The notes below the pieces were generated by a model. That model was not told the DNA's origin. It searched no databases and saw only the letters and a list, made by a program, of their open reading frames with translations. Below are positions 39,198 through 48,100 of a DNA stretch of 64,000 nt, piece by piece. Position 1 is the first letter of the stretch; the number at the start of each line of letters is the position of its first letter. Source of the DNA: Lentisphaeraceae bacterium. GTDB lineage: Bacteria; Verrucomicrobiota; Kiritimatiellia; RFP12; DVOR01. The stretch spans positions 62,001-126,000 of the forward strand of contig SFJE01000003.1 in NCBI GenBank assembly GCA_004555175.1, in the 5' to 3' direction. The translations under genes and the position numbers were made by a program.

Positions 39198-42100
39198 CTA
39201 CTGCGCGGCGCGCTCGGCTTCTTCCGCCGAAAGGAGGATGGCCTTGAAGAAGGTGCAGTCGGTTCGCAGGATGAGGTGGCTTTCGCCAGAGACATCCTCG
39301 GGATAGAGGCGGCGGAGGAACTGCCACGGATCGTCCAACTTCTGCTTGCCCAAGAGGACGAGCACGCCATCGCCCCGGAGTTCACCCACCGGCGCCTCCC
39401 CCTTGCGCAAGGCAATGGAGAGCGTGGGCAGCGCCGTACCCTCCGGCTCAGTATGGGTGCCCAGCGAGGTGATGTTAAGGGCCACATCCTCCGCAGAGAT
39501 GGCGGCGGAATCGAGGCCAAGCCAATACTTCTCGGAGGCCGTCACGCCATCGCGCACGGTCTGCTCAAGAATCGCATTGGGTTTCACCTTAAGGAGCCAC
39601 TCCAAGAAGCCCTCATCCTGGGCTTTGAGGTCGCCTGCGGCGAGGAGCTGTTCGGCCTCGGGGGTGTAGACGAAGGTGACCACGTAGTCGGTGTCGGCAT
39701 CCAAGGTGGCCGAATCGAGGGTGAGATCGGTGGAGACATTGGCGGTCAGGCGCGTGCCCGAGGCGGCGTAGGTGGTGGCCTGGACGACGGGGGCGGCGAT
39801 GGGGGCGCCATTCTTCGTGACGGAGGCGCGGGAGTACCAATCGCGGTTCCAATCGGTGAGGGCGAGGGTGTAATCGGTGCCGGTGGCGTAGGCGTTCGAG
39901 AGCGTGCGTCCAGACGCCTCAAGGTAGGGCGCGCCGCCCTTATAGAGGAGGAGCGAGGCATTGCCGCCGAGAACGCGCGCCGAGAGGGTGAAGAGGGTGG
40001 CGGTCTGTAGCTGATAGGACGAACGCGGCTGGGTGATGAGGTTGTAGTTATTGATTACATTCGCGCCGGGCAGGGTGTTCATCGCCTCGTTGGAGGCATC
40101 AACATCCCAGTAGAGCTGATCGAGGTTGGTGTGATAGAAGAACTGGAAGGTGGCGTTGTGATTCAGGACATCCTCCAGGAAGGCCCGATTAGCGAGGCCA
40201 CGGACGGTGGAGGCGGTGGTGGCGTTGACATTCTCGGAGGCGATGGCCAGCTTCATCCGCGCAGTGAGTTCGTCTGCGGTGCGGACGATGTCCTTCTTGC
40301 TGTAGCAGAAGAGCACCTCATCCTCAACCACGCCATTAGCGCGCTCGAGGGCGATAGCGTAGACAATACCATTCTTGTAGGCGTCGTTCGTGCGCAATTC
40401 CGCTTCAAGGTCGGCCTTGAAGAGGGGCGTATCATCGGCGAACTTGAGCCACTTGAAGGTGTTGAGCTTATCGGCCGCGTAGGCATAGTTGAGGAAGTCA
40501 TTCGCCGTGGCGGCACCGAAGGAGGTATCGATGGTGTCGGCAGCGAGGTAGTAATCGAGGTCGTAGTAACCCGCAGCGGGGGCATCGACTTTATTGATAC
40601 GGCGATAGGGGACCCAGGAGTGGAGAGCCACGCGGTGGTCTTCGGTCCAGACAATCGGGGTCTCCTGCGCGTCAGTGGCTAGGGGCATCGGCGCATACTT
40701 GAGGACCACGGACCAGCCATCGAGCGAGTATTGCGGGATGTACGCTTGCGTGGTGGGATCCTGCGTATAGGGCGAAGCATAGCCGGCCAATTCAATGGCG
40801 GTAGGCAGGTTTTCGACCGGGAAGGGCCGGAACTCGTTGATCCACACGCCACCACGGCCAATATTGTAGACCCAAGCGTAGGGAGAGATGCCCTTGTTGC
40901 TGGCGGTGGAGATGGCGTTGATGTTGGCCTTGGCATTGGGGAGATACCAGGGGCAATAGGCGGTGGCATCGTTGGAGGAGAAGTTGGAGATAGACTGCAC
41001 CTCGTAGACGCGGTCGACCTTCGCATCGGCAATGACGATGGCAAAGCGCAGGACGGCGCCCTCCTGCCACGTGGCCTCGGCGGTGGCATCCATATTGATG
41101 ACCGGCGCATAGGCCAAGAGGTCATCGGCATCGGTGAGGCCGGTGTCGGCGGCGCGGGTGCCCAGGGCCTCGGCAAGCTCGACTGCAGTCATCGTGGAGA
41201 AGGCGAGGAGGGTGTCGTCGGCGCGCGGGTGAGCATCGGGATCGTTGGCGTTGGCTAGGGCGCGGTTTTCAGCGCAGTAGCCGCGATAGGTCATCGGGAT
41301 GATGCCGGCGGCGGAGTAGAAGTCGCGATTCGTGGCACTGGTGCGCAGGCGCTTACGCAGGTCGCGCAAGCTGATGGCGGCGATCCCTTCGCTGATCGAG
41401 GGGGTGCTGCCGAGCCAGTAGTTCGCGCCAAGATCCCAGTTATTCAGGAAGGTATCACGCAACTTCTGATCTTCTGTGGTGCCCGGCGTGCTGAGGTTGG
41501 CCGGAAGCTTGCTCTTGGGAATAAGCGTCCAGACGAGGAAGGGACGCAGCCCGGTGTTGGCCTCCAACTGGTTGCGCACGGCCTCGACGGTATTGCCGAG
41601 GGCGCCGCCTACCAGGCCAAGCTCGGGATTGATGACCGCGCTCATGCCCAGCTGGTCGCCCACCTGCGGCTGATGGAGCCACCCGTGAACGTTGGTGTAG
41701 TTGCCATAGAAATTGCCATCTTCATCGGACCAAATGGGATTTTCGAGGGTGTCGCCGCCCTTGGCGGTATCGGGGTTGCCAGTGGCCGGGTCGAGCGCGT
41801 AGAGGGTCTGGGTGACCAACCAGGCGCCGGAGAGGACATCGCCTTGGCCGATTTCCATCTGGATGGCGTTGATGGCCGAGGCCGGCTCGTCGGCGAAGAC
41901 GAGGGTAATGACAAAGGCGTCCTGCTCGCCGAAGGTGATGGTATCGACGCCAAGGCCCGAGGTGTAGTCGGGATTGAAGGTGATCACGCCGGTGGGCTCC
42001 TGACTGGTGGAGCCATCTTCGGCCGTAACGGTGGCGTATTCCACCTCGGCGCGGTAGCGCCCGGCCTCGTCGTGATTGCCCATCCGGATCCAATCGGTGT

Positions 42101-45100
42101 AGCGGACGTCAGGATCGGCCACGGCCAACTGGCGCAGGCGCTCGACCTCGCTATCCACCGTCGCCTGCGGCAGCGAACCATCCGCGCCGATGAGCATCAC
42201 GTGGCCGATGAGACTCGGCGGGAGGACGAGGCGCTCGAAGCGGTAGTTCGTGCGCGGACGGTAGGAGAGCACCAATCGCCGGTTGCTCGGCGCATCGTAC
42301 TTCCACGCCGTGCCCGAGAGCGACTGGGAGATCTCGCCGGCATTGCTGGCCGTGCCCGAGGCCGCATCGGTCTCAAAGAAGCCGAACTGCTGATAGCCGC
42401 AGAGTACGCCGCCATAGACGGTATTGCGGATGGAGGAGCTGACCGTGACGCGGTTCCACTCGGGGTCGCGATCGGGCGGGAGGGTCGTGCCGTTAGTAGT
42501 AGCATTGGAACTGCCGGGGGTCTCGTTGGAGAAGGCCCACTCGGTGCGCTTGGTAACATCCGAGGTAACGCAGGCTTGTCCGCTAACATAGACCACCTGC
42601 CCCACCAACTGAACCGAGCCGGGGGCGTCGGTGGCATCGCTCTTGCCTGGAACGACGTAGGCTTCGGTATTCAAGAGCCAGCCATTGTCCGTCACAGTGG
42701 CCGGCGCCGAAACCCCCGAGCCGCCAGGGACATCGGCAGCGCTCCACAGGCCACCCTCAGCCGCGCCGCAGGGGCGGTGGAGGACGTAGGCAGAGCGATC
42801 GGCCGAAGCGATGGAGGCAAAGTCGGGCACTGTGCTGAAGGCGTGGGCATAGGTTCGCGTGGCCTCATTGTAGGGGCCAACCGCAGCCGAGCCGGCCTCG
42901 GTGCCATCCTCGCGATAGCGCTTGAGCGTCCACCCCTGGTGGGTGGTCTGCGGCACGCTAGGTTCGGCATTGAGGATGCCATCGCGCAGGTAGGGCATCA
43001 CCACTTCGGCGTAGGGGGCCGAGCCGGTGGTGCCATTAACGAGGTTGACCTCGCTCAACCAGGCGGCCTGCGGCGGAGTGCTGTAAAGGTAGAAGTAGGG
43101 CGCGGTGTGAGTGCGGCCCGCGTTGCGATCGACCACGGGCTGATACCACGCGGGATATTTGAAGAGGCCGGCGCGCTCGTTAACCGCAGCCTGCGGGAGG
43201 AGGAAGGAGACGGTCTCATTGCCGCCATCGGCCTGCGCCACATAGGTGTAGACGCCCCAGACGCAGAAGGGAATGGCGGGCTCCTTCTTGCTCCAGGTGG
43301 CCGCGTTGGCCGGGTCATAGCCCAGGGCCGTGGCATAGGTGTCGCTCACGATGCCGATGGCCGAAGCGGAGAGGGCGCGGCCGGAGGCGAGATCCTTGAG
43401 TTCCACATAGCGGGTCTTGCCATATTGGGCGAAGGGCCCCTTGAGGGCGGCAATGGCATCGGCGTATTCCATACCCTGAAGGGAGGGAGAGGCGATGCCG
43501 CTAGCGCCATCGCTCAGGGCATTGAGACCGGCCCAGGGGGCATTGAGGCCTTCCCAGGCGTCATACCCGGCCGCCAGGCCGGCGGGCGAGGGATAGGTGA
43601 CGATGAAGGAGGCGAGCTTGGCGCCGGCGAGGGCCGTTTCGTTGTAGGCGATGTCGAAGCCGAAGCTGCTGCCCCACCACGGCTGATGGGTGCCTAGAGT
43701 AGTCCCAGTGTAGGGCTGGACGCTGGTGATGACATCGCGCCAAGCGGACGCATCATTGAAGGCGATGGTGGCCTTGCCCTCCACATTGTAGCGATCTTCC
43801 TCATTGGCACTGCCGTCCTTCTTGAGCACGGCGAGGAAGGAGACGGGGTCGCCCGCCGTGAAGTTACCTTCGAGTTTGAGCTCCACCCAGCCATCCGCAT
43901 CGGCGATGGCGGCGGCATCGATGAGCGTAGCGGCGTTGACGATCTGAGCACGAATCTTGGCGATGTCGGTCTCGGGGTCGCCAGTCTTGGCATCGAGCAG
44001 GCGCACCGAAACGCGCTCGACCTTATGGAAGGGGAAGGGCGTGTAGGTGAGAGCGACCTTCAGAGTGGCGGCGGGGATGTTCCAAGAGAGGGGCGTGTTG
44101 CGCCCGCCGCGGCGATTTTCGGCAACGAGGGTGGCATCATCGACGCTATAGATGTCGAGCGCGTGGGTGCCGTAAGGGAGGCCCTCTAGGCTGGAGATCA
44201 CCGAGCTCTGCGAAAGCTCACGATACTTCACCAGGAACTGATCGGGGTTGATCTGGCGCGGGGTAACCTGCGTATAGGGGCGCTCGGCGTTGGCAGCCAC
44301 ATTCGTGCCCGGCTCGTTGGCGCGCGGGATGAGAGTGGGATTCTGCGCCTCGGGCCAGGTGCCGACGCAGAGGGAGGTGAGGTCGAGCGGGCCGTTCGCT
44401 TCATCGGTCTCGATGGCGTTCTTGCGTACCACCCAGATGCCACCCATATCCACCGTGGCAATGGAGCTGGCGTAGGTGGTGGGCTCCTTGTCCTTCACAT
44501 AGGCAAAGGCGCCCGCGCTCTGGGAGAAGCGATTATCCTTATCGGTGGCGGCCGGGAAGAAGTTGGCCTTGGTCAAGCGGCGCCCGTGGGCCTGCGCCAA
44601 GGTCAAGCCCGGCTCGTAGAGAGGCATCGTGCCAAAGGCATCGGCCACCGTCTCGCCATAGCGCGTCCAATCTCCATCCAAGAAGGTTTGATACCACTCG
44701 CCGCCGAAGCCGTTGGTGACCATCGAGGCGCGGAACTTCTCGTAGAGGCTATCGAGGCTCTTGTTGGCGCTTTCGGTAAGGCCTAGCGAGGTGAGGTTGG
44801 CAAAGCAGATGATGTGCTCGGCGCCGCCGGTCGGGCGCACGAGCATCAGGCTGGCGGCATAGGAGCCACTCGGGCTGGTCGTGTCGTCATCCAGCAAGCG
44901 CTTGAAGATACCACCATTGGCCGTATCGGCCACGCCAGCAGCCTCGAAGTCGGTCGTGGTGCCGGTGCCGTCTTGGATAAAGAACTTGCTATCGGGCAGC
45001 GCTGCGGTGTAGAAGGAGCGGACGGCGTTGGAGCCACTCTTGCGCTGCTCAGGCACCGCGCCCGGGTCCGGGGTCTTTAGGACGGTGCCGCCCCCGGCAC

Positions 45101-48100
45101 TCAACCCTTCGGCGACGGTGAGCGCAATGTTATTGAAGGTCAGGGCGTTATTGAAGGTGCGGAGCACCTGCCAGGCGCCAATGTCCAGCCCCGCCGGAGC
45201 GCAGAGTTCAATGAAGCGGCTATTCTGCACGCCGGTGGCATCGGTCAAGTTGAACTCGTTGATGAAGACTTCGCCGGGGACGCAGGAGTAGACCCAGTAG
45301 TAAGGCGAGAACATCGGGGTGGTGAGGCCAGCCTCATCCGCCCGAGCCTGGATTTCGGCATTGAGACTGCGCGGGAAGTACCAGGGGAAGTCGGTGTAAT
45401 TCTCAGGCTCAATCTGGGTGGCGAACCAATCGTCGCTCTCGGCGCTCTGGTAGACGGCCCAGGCTGTGTAGCGGACCAACGAGTTGGGCTTGAGGTTGTT
45501 GAGGCCCAGGGCCGTGAGGTCGCCAAAGAAGTTGTAGGTGGTGCCCTGGCGCTCGAGCTCAACGGTATTGGTGAGGCCCAAGAGCGTAAGTTCTTCAGGG
45601 GTGAGGACCTTGGCCGGAGCCGTGGGGTGCTGATCCTTGACGGTGTTCAGGTTACCCTCCAAGTTGAACCACACCGAGAGCGGCCACTTTTCAGGGTGAT
45701 CCCTGTCCCACGCGATAATCGGATGGGTTGCGTCGGACGAGACGACTGCACTCTCGTCCAAGACAGTGGTGTAGGCGTAGCCATCGCGATAGGTCTTCAC
45801 AGCCGAGGAACTCAGAGAGATGTCCTGTGGATCGAGGGTAATGAAGACGCGGATAGACTCATCCTTCAGGAGCTGGGCGTGGCTGAGAGAGACCATCGTC
45901 CGCAGCGAAGGCGCACCGCTAATCGGCTGGGAGAGCGGCGAATTGCGGTCGAACTCTGCGGGATTGTTGGTGCCGCTAACATTCGAGAAGGCCACCGAAT
46001 CCACGCTCAACGAGGGGCGGATGGGGTCAATCACCGACAGGTGGTCAATCAAGATGCGCCCATAGGTGGGCTGACGCGCTTCGCCGGGAGCGCCAAAGCC
46101 ATCGGAATCGGCCCCATCGCCCTCCACATAGGCCTGCAGACGAAGGCGCTTGACCTGGCTAGAGGAGAAGGCGGCCGAATCGGGCGCCTGATCGCCGGGG
46201 GTGAGGTCGGCCGTGGGCTTGGTCTTGGTGGTAGCGAACTTGGAGAGGTCCACGTCATAGGCGTTGTAGACGGTGTTGGTGACCTCCACATAGGTAATCG
46301 GCGTGAAGGTGGCGGCATCGGCCTCAGCGGTGGAGTCGGTGGCACAGAGGTAGAGGCGCACGGGCTTGGGACTCGGCTCGACCAAGCACGCGGCGAAGGT
46401 GACGCGCCCAACGCCATTCTCCAGCAGCGGCGAGTTGAGGCAGGTGGTGGAGAAGGTGCCATCTACATCGGTCCCGCCCATCTTACTATTGAACTGCAAC
46501 CCCTGAGTGAGCTGGCTCTTTTCGGCAAAGAGTTCCTCGGCGGGGCTGGCGGACTCGAGCGCCTGGCGATCCTTCCAATAGAGCTTGCTGATAGGCTCGG
46601 AGGTGAGCTTGATATTCTTGCCAGCCCAGGAGGCGACCGAGCCGGTAGCGTTGTCGTTCACGCGCAGGTTATCGATATAGACATAGGGATCGGCCTCGGC
46701 ATCAAGCCCGGTGGTGACCATCACCAAGCGCAATGTACCGCGCATCCCCACGAGCTCTGCGCCATTGAGCTTGGGCATAATGCTCGCCATCGCCCACGCG
46801 CCGCCGGTGGGCCGCAGTTCCACGGGGGCCGACACATTCTGCCAGTTCGTGCGAAGCGTCGAGAGGGCGTTGTCAATGGCGCCACGCGTGTTGCTGAACT
46901 GAAGCATCACATACACCGAGTTGTTCTCTTGGCCGCCGCCAAACTCGTCATACTCCGGAATGCGATACTTGAAGCTGACCGTGCCATAGCCCGTTTCAGA
47001 ATAGGGCATATAGATGGCTTGGCTATTGCCCGTGTGGGTAATGCCCTCCCCAGTCTCGCTACCCACGGAGGTGTTCTTGCGCGAGCGCTGCAACAGCAGG
47101 CACTGGCGGCCATTGTAGTCGCCCGGGGTGACATTCAACTGCGCGCTCTCTTCCGGGCAGATCCAAGCGCCCACGGCCGCAAAGCCGTTATCGGCCACAA
47201 AGCCATCGTTGGTGTAGAGCGGCACGCGGCTTGTCCCATTGCGGTTGAGGTCGTTGCCGCACCAGGAGGAGACATAGATATTATCAAGGAAGAGATTGCA
47301 CCCCTCATCGGCCGGAGCAAGGACCAAGGTCGCATTCGTCTTGCCCACCACCACGGTGTAGCTGGTGGCAGCGACATCGGTCGAGACCGTCTTGCTAAAG
47401 AGCACTTCATCGTTCTGCGAAATCGCCTTGATGCTGAGCTTACCGGCCAAGTCGGCCGTCGGCGTCCGGCGGCTAATCTGAATATGGGCCGAACTGCCGG
47501 AATCGGAGGCGAGCGTCCAGGAGTTCGCCGTGTAACTCGGCTCATTCAGCGACACGCTGTCCGACGCAATAGCCGTGGCCGCATAAGTGGAAGTGGAAGT
47601 GGCGCTGGCGGCTGTCTGGCGCGTCACCTGGCGGAAGATTGGCCGGCACTCGGCCGACCCCAACGCCAGCACATAGGGCGTGGTGGTCGAGGCCACTGCG
47701 TCGCGTGAAAGGAATTGCAACTGCGGCGAGGCCGCGGCTAATGCCGAGGTCAAGCCCACGGCCAGGCGCCCATCGCCCCGGACCCACAGACCGAAGGTCT
47801 TGCCGGCCATCGCCGTAGTGAGGTTCTTGTAGTCGCCCGTGATGGCCTGCCCGCCCGAGGTCTGAATGGGCAGACGCGTAGCCGTGCCCCCATTCCACTG
47901 ATAGAGCTCCAAGATGAGGCTCTCGGTGGGTTGCACCGTCGCTTCGCTATCGTGGAAACCGGCAATTTGCGTTACGCGCAGCTCAAAGCGACTGGTGCCG
48001 AAAAGATCCTCGAGGTAGTAGGAAACCGAGTAGCCCGAAGGTCCGCAGGTCTCGGTGGCGCGGTTGAACTGCACCCCGGCGGCAAGGCCGTAACCCAGGA